Shown here: positions 1 to 9,949 of the stretch, piece after piece
Position numbering within the stretch: position 1 is the stretch's first letter
How the letters are laid out: the number at the start of each line of letters is the position of its first letter
Assembly (NCBI GenBank): GCA_023653785.1
Contig: JAMKCH010011875.1
Span: forward strand, 1 to 64,000
Origin: Ophioderma brevispina
Taxonomy: Eukaryota > Echinodermata > Ophiuroidea > Amphilepidida > Ophiodermatidae
Direction: 5' to 3'
Length of the DNA: 64,000 nt
The notes under the pieces: model-generated
The model's database searches: none
The model's input: only the letters and a program-made list of their open reading frames with translations
What the model was told of the DNA's origin: nothing
Position numbers and translations under genes: made by a program

Positions 1-19
1 AGCACATTGGTGCTCTGGT

Positions 20-360
20 TAGCAGGCAGGAGGATTTGATGATGGGGGGTGTCTCAAGAATTTTTCAATTTATGAATGGTATTTGGGGCCCATATGAAGT
101 GGATCGTTTTGCTGATAATTACAATTGTAAACTGCCTGTGTTTAATTCCAAATTATTGGTGTGATAATACTGCCCAGGGTGATGCTTTTCTGCGAGTGGG
201 AGGATGTTAACAAGTGGTTAGTGCCCCCTATTTATTTGAGTATGTGCGTGATCAAGATTTGAGAGCATCAGGGGCGTCAGGAACTCTCGTAGTTCCAGGA
301 CCCAATGGCATTCGGCAGTTATTTTGGACCATTGTTATTTTCAGAGATAGGCCCCTTGCG
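20..360 (+). pseudogene. RNase H C-terminal region of DIRS-like pol (decayed)
   Basis: In one frame, positions 78-125 read GIWGPYEVDRFADNYN. This resembles the conserved RNase H tail of DIRS-type polyproteins (general pattern: W-G-P-x-x-V-D-R-F-A-x-x-Y-N). A following stretch around 265-345, reading ASGASGTLVVPG and then an Ile/Trp/Phe-rich segment, matches the spacer that usually follows it, but in a shifted frame. Stop codons occur near 160 and 210. The fragment is cut by the window start, so the upstream reverse transcriptase cannot be seen. Confidence 0.62.
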
Positions 361-639
361 GCATATGGTTAAGACACTATGAATTTAAAGATCTCCACAA
401 ATTTATCTTTGTTTTCTTTTCGGGAAGGAATACTAATCTATTTTTGGCACACCCAAGATGAATAGTGCAGTTTTGTGCATAACGCTGGTGGCATTCCTGT
501 TGATTTCGAGTAAAAATAGCCCGCTTGGCGTGATAATAATAGCCGAATGGCCAAGGTTGCATGTGCCGCTTGGCGAGATTGCATTCGTTGAATGGTGTTT
601 TCCATTTTAACTGTGGATTGGTTGTATCGGGTATTTTAT

Positions 640-1640
640 TTCTTTTCAGGGATTCGCGGTATAAAGGTACCTTGGACGTCGTCACTGAAAGCGTCACGTG
701 CAAGTAGTACTGTGAATAAATACACAAGAGCGTTGCCGCATGGGCGGAGTGGGTCTTTTGCATGGCTTTCTGCTATTCCAGCTGACACAGATTCTATATC
801 AAGGTACTTAATGATCTTATAACAGTTAATGCTCCGAGTGCAGTATTGAGGGGCATTCTACAGCCATCAAGTGCTCATGGACTGCCAGACCCATTGGTTC
901 TTTCCATCCATGTGACAGTAAAATTTTTGCATTTGTTTGGAAGGAAATCAAAAGGCTTTACTGCAAAAACCAGTTGTTTAAGAAGGAACGGTTACACCAG
1001 ATATCTTAAGGAAGCATATCTTGAAATTTGGCCTGGGATCAGATCGAAGGGCGTTCGTTTATGTGCGATGTGCCTGATTGCGTATGTGGTTTTCTCAGAA
1101 ACAATGAAAGTGTTAATTAGGGTATGTGATATTGAATTTGCAATTCTTTTATGCGTATCTTTTTAGTGAAGAGTAAGACTGACCATACCGAGAGGGGTGT
1201 TGGGTCATTATAGCAGAGACCGGTGCAATGACCTGTCCAGTTATTTGGGGATGCTCAGAAAATACATGAGTTTGGCCATGCTTCAGTGTGGTTCAGCAGA
1301 GCAGTTTTTTTGTTTAGGCTTAAGCTATTGTCTTTCAAGTAAGGGCTTTAAGCTAAGGGGAGGGAATCAGAGTCTTTCTTATTCCAGATGCCGAGAACTG
1401 TTTAAGGAAGCATTGGAGGGTGTGGGAGTTGACCCCAAAAAAATTTGGGTTACACAGCCTGAGGGCAGGAGGTGCCACCGCTGCAGCCTCAGTAGGAGTC
1501 CAGCACTTTAAAGAAACATGGTGATGGTAAGTGAAATCTTCAGGAGCTATGTGAAGGAGACTATAGACAATCGAAAAGAGTCTCTCTTAGTTTGGGAATT
1601 TAAAACACGAGTGCATTGTAATCATGTGCCAATGATTTTT
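640..1640 (+). pseudogene. tyrosine recombinase of DIRS-like element (frameshifted)
   Basis: A phage-integrase-type tyrosine recombinase would cut and rejoin circular retroelement DNA. An N-terminal SAM-like DNA-binding domain is visible at 682-820 (SLKASRASSTVNKYTRAL, later IPADTDSISRYLMIL). The middle follows in another frame at 846-1166 (HGLPDPLVLSIHV; MCLIAYVVF). A KSKTD motif lies near 1169, followed by YREG in a further frame. The catalytic box GLHSLRAGGATAAASVGV starts at 1447, and the predicted nucleophile tyrosine, in RSYVKETIDNR, is at 1548-1550. A run of seven A at 1437-1443 marks one of the frameshifts, and in-frame stops lie between the catalytic box and the tyrosine. It is about 330 codons long, normal for the family, but broken at several places. 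Confidence 0.72.
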
Positions 1641-1740
1641 TTTTTTTTGATTTATTAAAATTACAGCATCTGTGATTTAGAGGAGTTTTTGTGTTTCTTT
1701 GCTATTGTTTGACATTTTAGCCTCCGTTCTTTCTTACGTG

Positions 1741-1895
1741 AGGGGTAACGGGCGGTTATTCCCCGTTCGCTCGGCGCGATGAACAATGTTGCCCCCTTGA
1801 TAATTTTGTATTGGGTTTGTTTGTAGGTTCAGAGGGGGGGTCTAGTAGAAAAAAGTTTATTATCGTTAAGCCGCGATAGATAATATCGGCTTTGT
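1741..1895 (+). repeat. DIRS-like 3' direct repeat, copy 1
   Basis: This segment holds AGGTTCAGAGGGGGGG and, a few bases on, TAGAAAAAAGTTTATTATCG. It recurs with small changes at 2240-2395. Ngaro/PAT-type elements end in split direct repeats, so the pair may be part of such a 3' structure. That reading is inference, because the 5' partner is outside the window. Confidence 0.55.
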
Positions 1896-2239
1896 TAATA
1901 GACGCTGTGTTAGAGCATATATGTTGGTGTTGCGTAAGAGGTTGGCGCGGTAATACGAAGGAGGGCGTCGGGTTTTGGGGGAGGGTCAGTAGTGTTCATC
2001 AGCCACCACCGAGCCACGGGACGTGTTGGTTGTTCTTCAAACTGAATTTGGGTGTTTTAAGTTTTATGGTTTCAGAGCTCTGGATAGGCAAGGACGCCAT
2101 GGATCCATGCTAGAATGGGCTTGCTGGGATTGTGCCGACTAACTTGAATTGGGAGGTTGGGAATAAGTTTCAAGCTTGGATTCAGGTATGTACAATTAAT
2201 GTTTGCTTTTGATGGGTTTTTGGCCTAGCTTTAGGCCTG

Positions 2240-2395
2240 CAGTTTGGTATTCGCCGGTCGCTCGCCGCTGGAGAAACAATGTGCCCCATGATACTTGGGG
2301 TTATGATTGTAGGTTCAGAAGGGGGGGTCTATTAGAAAAAAGTTTATTATCGTTTAAGCACGCGTATTAGATAATAAGCCGCTATTATATGAGTA
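2240..2395 (+). repeat. DIRS-like 3' direct repeat, copy 2
   Basis: This second copy of the 1741-1895 block starts about 500 bp downstream. Both share a GTTCGC/GGTCGCTCG-like G/C segment, a run of G after AGGTTCAGA, and the TAGAAAAAAGTTTATTATCG string, then diverge past a CGCG-containing stretch. The 345 bp between them (1896-2239) holds a short open frame with no recognisable motif. Confidence 0.55.
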
Positions 2396-2399
2396 CGGT

Positions 2400-4549
2400 A
2401 CGACGGGAGCCGCAACATCGCCATTGTGAAACTTTCGTGTTATTCCTCGTGCGTAATTTGCATTATTGATTGGGAGACATGGCTGCAATAGGACAGTGAC
2501 TGCAACAAAGCGCCCGTAGCACGCGGAAAAATTAAATCAGCGAACTTTCGTGCTTGTGGTGGGACTAAAACACGCTTTCAGGAATAGACAGATGGGCGAA
2601 TTGATTAGAGTCACATAGGAAACTTCTGAGCTGTTCGTGACCAGAAATTGTTTCCAATGGAGAAATGCCTAGAATGTTTCAGTGGAGAAACTGAAAACGA
2701 CTTTGTTTCCAGTGGATAAACTGATTGGAAAAAAAGCAACCGATTGACTAATAAAGCTCAATATACGGTGAATATGAAACGTTTAAGGCTTGAATTGTTG
2801 TAAAAGTCACTCGCAGCCCCCTGTTGACTTGTTCCAAACTCTGCTGACTGTGCATATGTTCAGGATGTACAGCCTTCCAGGGAGAATGGAATAGCCATAA
2901 ACATGACTGTTCATCTGCAGACTGGAGTGAAGGCCATTACATGTTAGGGATTGCATTTCGACATTCAACATGCATGTTTAGGAGGTTTACCCATTTGACG
3001 TAACACATTGATTCATCCAAGCAGAGACTTGTGCCTGTTAGGAGCAGCAAGTATTGTATCGTCAAGGACTTGTGCAGAGTGACAAAAAAAATTACAACTT
3101 TGCCTGTCATTGTAAAAAAAAACGTGATTTTTAGAGTAATCATTTAGTATAATAATGTCCTGGATAGAACCTTAGAGAGTTGTGAACAAAAATATACCAG
3201 TTCAATGAAAAGTTTATAAGGATCTCATTAGATAAAAACAAATATATGAGGTTGGGATATAATAACATTACAGCTAAACAAAAAATGTTTGGTGTAACAT
3301 GCCAGTATTGCTGTGCGCGTACCTCAGATTGTAGCGTTACTGAACCCAACTGAACTGTAACAGCGATTCTTCAAAATTTTTCCCTCTTCGAGGAAGATGA
3401 GAAGTGGTGACACGCATATAAAACTTTTGTGAATTTAAAAAAAAATAGTGCAGTACAAAACAGCAGAGCAAAGGTATTTTGGTTGAATTATTTCGGAAAG
3501 GATTTTGGATTTAGTTAGCGACCAAAACGAATCAAATTTTCAGAATTCCTTGCTCCTGATACACTTTACTGGTACTCACGTTTTTAAAACATGATTCAAG
3601 TTAAATCATTAAGATGTCCGAAGATGGAAAACAACTAGAATGGACTATAAAAATGCACTGAATTTGGCAATTCAAACAAGAACTTTAGCAATACCAACAT
3701 CAATTGCTTGCTTTCCTAAAAAAGAACGGATGTTACAATGATTGGATTTAGTATTGCCCATCACTCGTGAGACAGAGTAGCAAGGTACAGACACAATTCC
3801 GAAAGTCAAAATAAATAAACGCCCAACACTAGGGCTCGAGGAGTTGCCATAATGGCGGTACACAGTTAAAACCTACGTCTCAATGTTGTCACTTGAATGC
3901 ATAATTTACTAATAGAGACCATCCAACACATTTTATCTGAACGGACCCGAGAAAGGACCCTATTTTTTCACAACTGGCCGAGGCACATATTACCCATCAC
4001 TTCTCATAGGGAGTGCCCCCCGGGATTGCCGCCTCCCCGGCACTAGTTGACCCCAATGTTTTTGAATAAACACTCTCTGATAATAATTTGCTAATAAAGA
4101 TCTCCCCCATCCCGATTGGCAGTCTGACAAATCATCTAGAATGCAAAATTAATTTTGGCGGGAACTTGTTTCGGCCATCTTGATAATGACCATCCTTTTC
4201 CACTTTTAATATATTAATTGCAAGTGCTACACACCTTGCAGGCATAGTCATGCAAACCGTTCAAATACTAAACAGAAAATGGAAAATCTCCACTAAACAT
4301 GGCATTTATGAGTTATATAGGCCTATCTTTTGTCGAAATATGGCGTATACGTCGACGTAAGATAAATGCAAATTAAGCATGTTTTGGCCAGGCTTCCCTT
4401 TTTCCTACCTTTTTGATACATGTATGTTGTTTTTGGGAGATCTCTTACTGCTAGTTACAGGTCAAGTAAACCTTCGTAGCAATTTGGTCCATGTGTACCT
4501 AGGATTTTGCAAGATTGAGTGGACTATGTGTTATACTGGAGAGTTGTGG
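2400..4549. other. non-coding, no gene recognised
   Basis: This is A/T-rich sequence with only short open frames of fewer than 75 codons and no family motif. A G/C-rich string GGGAGTGCCCCCCGGG-like at 4009-4025 resembles the ends of other repeats in the window (43880, 45190, 62420), which suggests fragments of dispersed elements. Confidence 0.5.
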
Positions 4550-5260
4550 ATGTGCCAACTCGTGTACCACGCATTTCAAATACGGAATAAACCCTAACTC
4601 GTTCTAACCGCGTCTTCATGGCCAAATTCATTCCCATTGAAAAATGTGTGTACACGATTTGGCAGTCCATGGTGACTGTAACGCGGTTTTTCATTAAAAC
4701 TTAGGTCCAGTCACCGTGGCTTGATTCGAGCCGCTATAAATAGCCGAGAGTCCTTTTGGTATTTTGGCAATAAATAGGAATGTACTACACAGGCGCGAAG
4801 TGGCCGTCTTCGGTGACTAGCGTCCGTGAACTATAATCGATTTTACACATACATTAAAACTTTCTACAGCTTCAATAGAGTATGTTTGTTTGGCAGTTGT
4901 CGAAGGGAGACTCTCCAAAGCTTTGGGTGAACCGGTGGTTAACTCACTCCTTATTATTGAGGGGAAAAAGAAAACCACTAAGCGCCAAATCCATCCAAGA
5001 CAGGTGTTGTGTGCTTCCATTACGCAACCGTGAAGCCAAACGTCCGCTTAAAATAAACTGTCTGGAACACCCCTGGAGCAGTCTTTTTTGGTTAGATTGT
5101 ATTTCTTTTGCGACATCGAATAGCTGTGCAAGGTTGCAATTGGCCAATAAATCCTAATTCCCGAAAGTGATACACTTTAGTTGAGTATGGTGGATTATTC
5201 CATACACTTGTACGTTGTATCTCCGTCGACCTGGGACGTCGAGGTGTTATTGAACTTAAG
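4550..5260 (+). repeat. dispersed repeat family, copy A
   Basis: Two stretches here match a second locus in the same orientation and at similar spacing. Around 4575-4660 (ending CCCATTGAAAAATGTGT) resembles 45775-45860. Around 5075-5250 (ATACACTTTAGTTGAG, then GTTGTATCTCCGTCGAC) resembles 46255-46440. The two copies are well diverged. Copy B overlaps an element with 141-bp terminal inverted repeats, so copy A is probably an old relative of that element. A 91-codon open frame at 4882-5157 has no recognisable motif and lies inside the repeat. Confidence 0.55.
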
Positions 5261-5283
5261 TGCCCAAGTTAAAAAAAAAATTC

Positions 5284-5895
5284 CGTTAGTGCCCAAGGGG
5301 GTTCCTAGGGACCCAACACAGATAACCCCTTTCAATGGGGAGTTTGACTGACACTAACACAATGGGGGGGCACGTAAGAACCACATACCCACATAAAAAG
5401 GATGTGAAAATAATCGAACTTTACCTATGACCTATGGCCATTGAAATGGTCTCCGAAAAAAGAGTGGGTCGCACATTCCATCCTTCAGCAAACTTCCATA
5501 TCAGGTTGGGAACCCCAAACTAATTCATTATATCTAACTTAGATGAACCTAATTAAATAATAATTGCAAAAAATAAAAAAAATAAAAAAAATAAAAAAAA
5601 TCTTGCATTTTTCTCAGAAAATTCACAATCACATTAGTTTTCCCATAGCCTGACACAGTATGAGACGGTATGACAAAATTAAAACTGATGCTATCAGCAT
5701 ATTAAAAGGTTGGTTTATTTGATTTTAGTATTATTACTTATTAATTGCCCCTAAAGTAGATATCCTAAGCAAAATAAATCCCAAGATTTAATTAATTAAA
5801 TTTTTAATTAGTCTAAAATATTCTTGATTTTTTTTTTTTTTTTACTTGCGTTAGTGCCCAAGGGGGGGGGGGGGGTTCCTAGGGACCCAACCCTC
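5284..5895. repeat. segment bounded by GTTAGTGCCCAAG repeats
   Basis: The string CGTTAGTGCCCAAG, a G run, then TTCCTAGGGACCCAAC occurs at 5284-5318 and again at 5849-5890. The G run is longer in the second copy. Each copy is preceded by a homopolymer (A run before the first, T run before the second). The 530 bp between is A/T-rich and includes an (A6-7T)n microsatellite at about 5567-5600. This could be the ends of a small element or a local duplication. Confidence 0.45.
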
Positions 5896-5999
5896 GTAAT
5901 TATTCTAAGAAGACTGTGGGGGATTTATTTTTTTTTTTTTGTATCGGAGAAAGCGTTATCATAAATCAGACAATAGCAAAAAAACTCCTGGAAAAATTT

Positions 6000-6640
6000 T
6001 GAGTGATTAACAACACCATTTACGCTCCCATAGATCTGTACTGCTGGGGGAAACAGCGCCGCCGCATTGCTAATTGGCCGGCTATTTCTAGACATGCGCT
6101 ACGTCATAGGACTTCCTAGCAGAATGAAAAAAAACAGTTTCGCGGTTCCCTGGATATCGCGAAATAGAACGGAAGCAGGTCGTCGATTTGATGTTAGTAA
6201 CGGGTTCCTCACAAAAAAGACCCCTTGCAAATGTAGTTAGTTTGAATGTGAATGGGGGTTGTTTTGTTGGTTGCTGGGGAATGATTGGACAGCGCAAGCG
6301 AAGGACAGGGAGGCACCGGAGAAGGGAGAGAAAAAGGGGGGAGGGAGCGGAGGGGAGAACGGGGGGGGGGGGGGGGCAAAAAGAGAAACCGAGAGGGACG
6401 GGTCACCGAAGAGACAAGGGAGTTAGGAATATTTGGTGCGTAACAATCTTTCGATTAGGCCAGTATTTGCGCCAATCTCAGTGTACCGCAATGTACAAAA
6501 AAACCGGATCAACGCTATCTGACACTGTGTGTACGTGGAGTTTCCCACGCTCAGCCGATGATGATGGTGTTGATAATCCCTAGCGCACACTGAAGATTTG
6601 CCAAGGTCGCGGTGGCGCAAATTACTTTCTGACCGTGATG
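6000..6640. promoter_or_regulatory. CpG-rich block with CRE- and CCAAT-like sites
   Basis: The block is richer in CpG than its surroundings. It contains TAATTGGCCGGC and CTACGTCATAGG (a CRE-like core) at 6070-6110, and a purine-rich stretch ending in about 18 G at 6361-6378. Just downstream, an ATG in a good context opens a 38-codon frame (6648). The arrangement would fit the 5' end of a gene, but no downstream exon was identified, so promoter function is inference only. Confidence 0.22.
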
Positions 6641-6647
6641 ATTAACA

Positions 6648-6764
6648 ATGGCGGACGCTGTGTGCCAAGACGACACGTTAAATGGGGTGAACCGAGAAGA
6701 AATCGCAAAAAAAAAATCAAATGTTGGTCTTATGGAACCCAAAACCCCCGCCCCGGGCACTTAG
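6648..6764 (+). CDS. small open frame, possible first exon
   Basis: ATG in the context AACAATGG opens a 38-codon frame beginning MADAVCQDDTLNGVNREE and ending PKTPAPGT before TAG. The composition is rich in Asp, Glu, Asn and Lys, like a normal soluble N-terminus, and it sits directly downstream of the CpG-rich block. It shows no known domain. It could be a short upstream exon read through into an intron, a small protein, or chance. The sequence after it (6770-6930) looks like dispersed repeat. Low confidence. Confidence 0.15.
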   Translation: MADAVCQDDTLNGVNREEIAKKKSNVGLMEPKTPAPGT

Positions 6765-7109
6765 TGTTTTAAAGCCATAATCAGTCCATTTTTTTCCAAA
6801 AATTCAAAAAGCCCATTTTGTCTCTAAATGCAGTGTAGGTCATATCAACAACTTATCTTACAGTTCTTTGTGAAATATCAGGACCTAAAGCATTTTTTTA
6901 ATTTAAAGCGGGTCTGAAGGTGACATAGTGGCTTTAACTCGTAAGTAAAGGACAATTTAAGAAGGTATGAATACCCGCCATCTGAAGAGGACTTTTTTGT
7001 AAGAGGAGAAGCGAATTTGTTAATAAAGAAGGATTGAGTCATGTGAACCTCCAGGCGCGATCGATTGATTATACTTCATTCGTTTCAATGGTCAGGCGTC
7101 AAGCCACAC

Positions 7110-7290
7110 ACCCAAAGTACAGAGAATTGACCACCAGAACTGGGACGTATAACATCATTTGTGAGTATGCCGAAAAAAGCTGTGGGCCACTGCCGGACTC
7201 GAACCGAACAACAATCAAAACAAAAGAAAAGTCAATAGTTTCTATCGCCTTAAGACCGCTGGACACGAGTAAGCTCGTAACATGAAACGA
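7110..7290 (-). mobile_element. candidate tRNA-derived SINE
   Basis: On the minus strand a perfect Pol III B box, GGTTCGAGTCC (7195-7205), follows an A-box-like TGTCCAGCGG (7256-7265), with about 60 bp from A-box start to B-box start. TTAAGGCG after the A box resembles the D arm of class II tRNAs (Leu/Ser). The anticodon region and acceptor pairing are not conserved, so it is not a working tRNA gene. A tRNA-derived SINE head, or a decayed tRNA pseudogene, fits best. The tail boundary is unknown. Confidence 0.42.
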
Positions 7291-7369
7291 GAATGTTAAC
7301 ACCATAATTAAAAATAACCCATCATTCCACGGCCAAACATTGATGATTTATTGGTTCACATACACATAA

Positions 7370-7640
7370 ACATGCAGAACAACATGGAACCTGTTCTCAA
7401 TTCGGCCTTCTGTGACAACTTTGGCTTGACAATCAGTACAGAGAAGACTAGTAAGTGTACCAACTGCTCCTGGGAAGCCATGTGAAACCAGCTCATCACT
7501 GTTAAAGATCAGAAGCGAAACAGCCGATTCACATTATTTGGGGAGCATGTTGTCCCGTGATGTGCTCTTTGATGATGAAATCAACAAAGAATAGCATAAA
7601 AAGCCAGCGCTGCTTTGGGCTACTAATGGTTACCAGGGCT
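7370..7640 (+). pseudogene. LINE reverse transcriptase fragment
   Basis: The frame reads FCDNFGLTISTEKTSK, then ITVKDQKRN, and, after a frameshift, LSRDVLFDDEIN and KKPALLW-like residues. This order (GLTIS-x-KT, then TLSRD-x-x-x-DDE, then KAS-x-x-FG-x-L) is the thumb region of non-LTR reverse transcriptases common in marine invertebrates. There are stops near 7483 and 7594. The fragment is about 90 codons with no catalytic motif, so it is a 5'- and 3'-truncated relic directly upstream of the Gmr1-like LTR. The clade is not decidable by eye. Confidence 0.6.
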
Positions 7641-7659
7641 ATGTCTTGCCATTTCTCCT

Positions 7660-7944
7660 TTGCATTTACCATCGTTGAACTGCAACCTCTTAAAATGTGG
7701 AATGTAAGTCGTCACATCGGAACAGGACTTACGTAATGTACAATTTGTAACATTGAGTGTATTATTTGGAATTGTATGAATTGTAATTGTGATTTGGGGC
7801 ATTCCAAATTCTGATTAAAATCATTTTATTTTTTTTATTTTTTTTATCTTATATAAAATTTAGATCATGGTGCACTAGCTCATTTCTTGTGTTCTTTTTT
7901 TAAAGGGGCATTTCTGACCTTTGGACGTTCCACGAGACGTAACA
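7660..7944 (+). repeat. 5' LTR of Gmr1-like element (5'-truncated)
   Basis: This matches the 3' halves of the copies at 11923-12216, 21097-21487 and, inverted, 24754-25080. Shared landmarks are TTGAACTGCAAC near the start, CATTCCAAATTCT-like sequence, TATATAAAATTTAGA (7850), GGCATTTCTGACCTTTG, and the end ACGAGACGTAACA. The first half present in the solo LTRs is absent here. The TATA string is the likely promoter core. Confidence 0.7.
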
Positions 7945-7948
7945 GAAG

Positions 7949-7966
7949 TGGGGGCTCGTGTCGGGC
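7949..7966 (+). promoter_or_regulatory. primer binding site, tRNA-Pro type
   Basis: TGGGGGCTCGTGTCGGG begins four bases after the LTR end (CA at 7943-7944). It is close to TGGGGGCTCGTCCGGG, the site complementary to the 3' end of tRNA-Pro used by many retroelements. Its position right after the LTR supports the LTR boundary. Confidence 0.65.
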
Positions 7967-7974
7967 AAATAACT

Positions 7975-9000
7975 TGAAAGAAGTTTGATGAGCTGAGAAA
8001 GACTGAGTTAATGAAGTTAGACAAGTATTTAGGACTTGGGGCAAAACATGCTATGAGAAAACAGGTCATCAAAAAACTTGTCCAGGAAGATGTTTGAGAT
8101 AATTCATATTTGAATAAGAGGTTTTGGAACAAGGTACTAGTGATGCCGTCAAGTTGAGAGCTTGAAATTCAAATTGAGTTAGAAAAAGAAAAAATGCAAG
8201 GGCAAAAGAAATGCAACCAAAGAGATGGAGTTGCAAATAAAAATGAATATGAAAAAGAAAGAGCTTGAAGCTCAGTTAGAAAAATTGAAACAACAGGCTA
8301 GCTCATTAGACTCTTCCAAGCAAACTTGTTTTGATGCGGCAAAAAATATTCACCTAGTTCCCAAATTCAGGAACAAGAAGTAGACCAATACTTCTTACAC
8401 TTTGAGAAAACTGCCAATAGCTTGAAATGACCCAAGGAATCTTGGACCGTGTTGCTACAGTCAGTCTTCATTATTAAAGCCCGAGAAATATATTCGGCCA
8501 TGTCATTAGAGTGATTAGACAGATGTAGTGATTATGGTGAAGTTAAGCAGGCAGTGTTCAAAGCATATGAAATGGTGCCAGAGGCATATAGACACACAAA
8601 TTCAGGTCTTAACAAAATTACCAGACCCATGTAGAATTTGCCAGTGTAAAAGGGCAAATGTTTGATCGCTGGCTTCTCTCGAAAGAAGTCGAGCAAAATT
8701 TTGGTCCACTTAAGGAGTTGATGTTAGTAGAAGAGTTCAAAAAGTGTCTACATCCAAATATCAAAACACATCTGGATGAAAAAAAAATTGATAGTGTGCA
8801 TGAAGCACCCACAGTCGGGTTCTAACAAAGTGTCTCATGGGAAACCCCAGTCAGGTTCGAAGGAAAAGGGCCAGGGGAGCAAAGCAAATAGTGGTGCTAA
8901 TCAAAAGTATGGGCGGGACCCAAATCACAATTCACATGCAATCACTGTAAAAAGCCAGGCCATACAAAGTCACGGTGTTGGGAGCTACATGGCTATACGC
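7975..9000 (+). pseudogene. gag of Gmr1-like element (decayed)
   Basis: A leucine/lysine-rich start (LDELRKTELMKLDKYLGLG) is followed by a Lys/Glu-rich coiled-coil-like stretch (8160-8300). A capsid-like block comes next (HLVPKFRNKEVDQYFLHFEK at 8350-8410; YEMVPEAYRHT at 8567-8600). A complete CCHC zinc knuckle, C-x2-C-x4-H-x4-C, lies at 8937-8978 (CNHCKKPGHTKSRC). This is the usual gag layout of vertebrate and invertebrate Ty3/gypsy elements whose capsid resembles SCAN. Stops interrupt it near 8430, 8512, 8632 and 8711, and the knuckle is in a different frame from parts of the capsid. Confidence 0.68.
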
Positions 9001-9114
9001 GCAAAAAGAATCGAGCCAGAAGTCAAAACCAACAGGCTGTGGAGTTACTTTGAGGTCAAAAGTTCATTGTTCTGTACAAAAACAAAAAAACCCACAAAAG
9101 CGAATTGATACAGA

Positions 9115-9500
9115 AAAAGTACGGGATGACTTTAAGCCTTTTGTTTTGGAGGGATTTGTGTCACTTTCAGGTGGTATTTTAGATCCAAAGCCCATACGAA
9201 TCATGTGGGACACGTGCTGTGCACAGTCTATGATATTGGAAGATGCACTTCCATCTGATAATGAAAGTTCCACAAGGACTAGTGCATTGATTCCTGGGAT
9301 AGGTATGTATTGTATTAGTGTCCCTCTTCACAAAATGAATTTGAAATCAGACTTGGTTTCACAACTGTCACAATTGGTGTTAGACGTTTTTACTCCCAGT
9401 AAAAGGGGTATCCGTTTTGTTAGGGAATGATTTCGCTGGGGGAAAGTACTCCCAGATCCCATAGTTTCCCAGGTGCCCTGTGCAGTGGATATACTTGATG
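9115..9500 (+). pseudogene. retroviral-type aspartic protease remnant
   Basis: The frame 8975-9430 contains IRIMWDTCCAQSMIL, where the protease active-site D-T-G has become D-T-C (Asp codon at 9209). Next come LIPGIGMYCISVPLHKMNLK and LVSQLSQLVLDV, matching the flap and C-terminal hydrophobic region of gypsy proteases. A frameshift near 9400 is followed by an LLGNDFAGG-like end. It lies between gag and integrase. The changed active site plus the frameshift mean no activity. Confidence 0.6.
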
Positions 9501-9949
9501 AGGATATAGAAATCTTCCCAGCATGTGCAGTAACTAGGTCAATGACCAGAAAAGCCTCACAGTGAGTAGGTGATGAGTCAGAGTACTCACAGGAAGAGCG
9601 TCGAGGATGACTTGGTCCCAAATGTAGAGGACACATTTCTCTCAGAGTTAGAGAATTTGGAGGTCATCTTCCCTCTTAGGGGAGACGAAATTCCCTAGTA
9701 GTGAAAATCTAACCCCTGAGCACAAAGTGACAAGCTGGAGAACAGTGAAAATCCAACCACTGAGAATGATAAGAGTTAGGGATTGTAACGGACACCCTTA
9801 AGCCATGACAAGCTGGTATATAACAAGAAAAAGTTAGATGAGAGGGCATTGACCCAACAGGAAGCAGAGCAAATTCTTGTATGTTTCTACAAGACAAATG
9901 GTGTCCTCGTGCGAAATGGAGACCAACTGATGCACGTGTAGATGTAGAA

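Larger units (their letters stand above)
1..2400 (+). mobile_element. DIRS-order retrotransposon remnant (3' part)
   Basis: The left edge reads as the 3' half of a tyrosine-recombinase retrotransposon. An RNase H tail (about 20-360) is followed by a tyrosine recombinase (about 640-1640) and then by two direct copies of a roughly 155-bp non-coding segment (1741-1895 and 2240-2395). RNase H followed by a tyrosine recombinase, in place of a DDE integrase, is the known hallmark of the DIRS order (DIRS, PAT, Ngaro). Seen: the protein motifs in several frames and the duplicated 3' block. Inferred: assignment to the order, and that the reverse transcriptase lies left of the window. Stops and frameshifts throughout make it non-functional. 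Confidence 0.72.

Noticed and set aside
377..763. 128-codon open frame on the minus strand
   Set aside because: It lies antisense to the DIRS-like element spacer and recombinase start and has no domain.
4882..5157. 91-codon open frame
   Set aside because: It lies inside a dispersed repeat, overlaps an antisense frame of similar length, and has no motif.
7195..7265. Functional tRNA gene
   Set aside because: A and B boxes exist but there is no acceptor stem or anticodon arm pairing.
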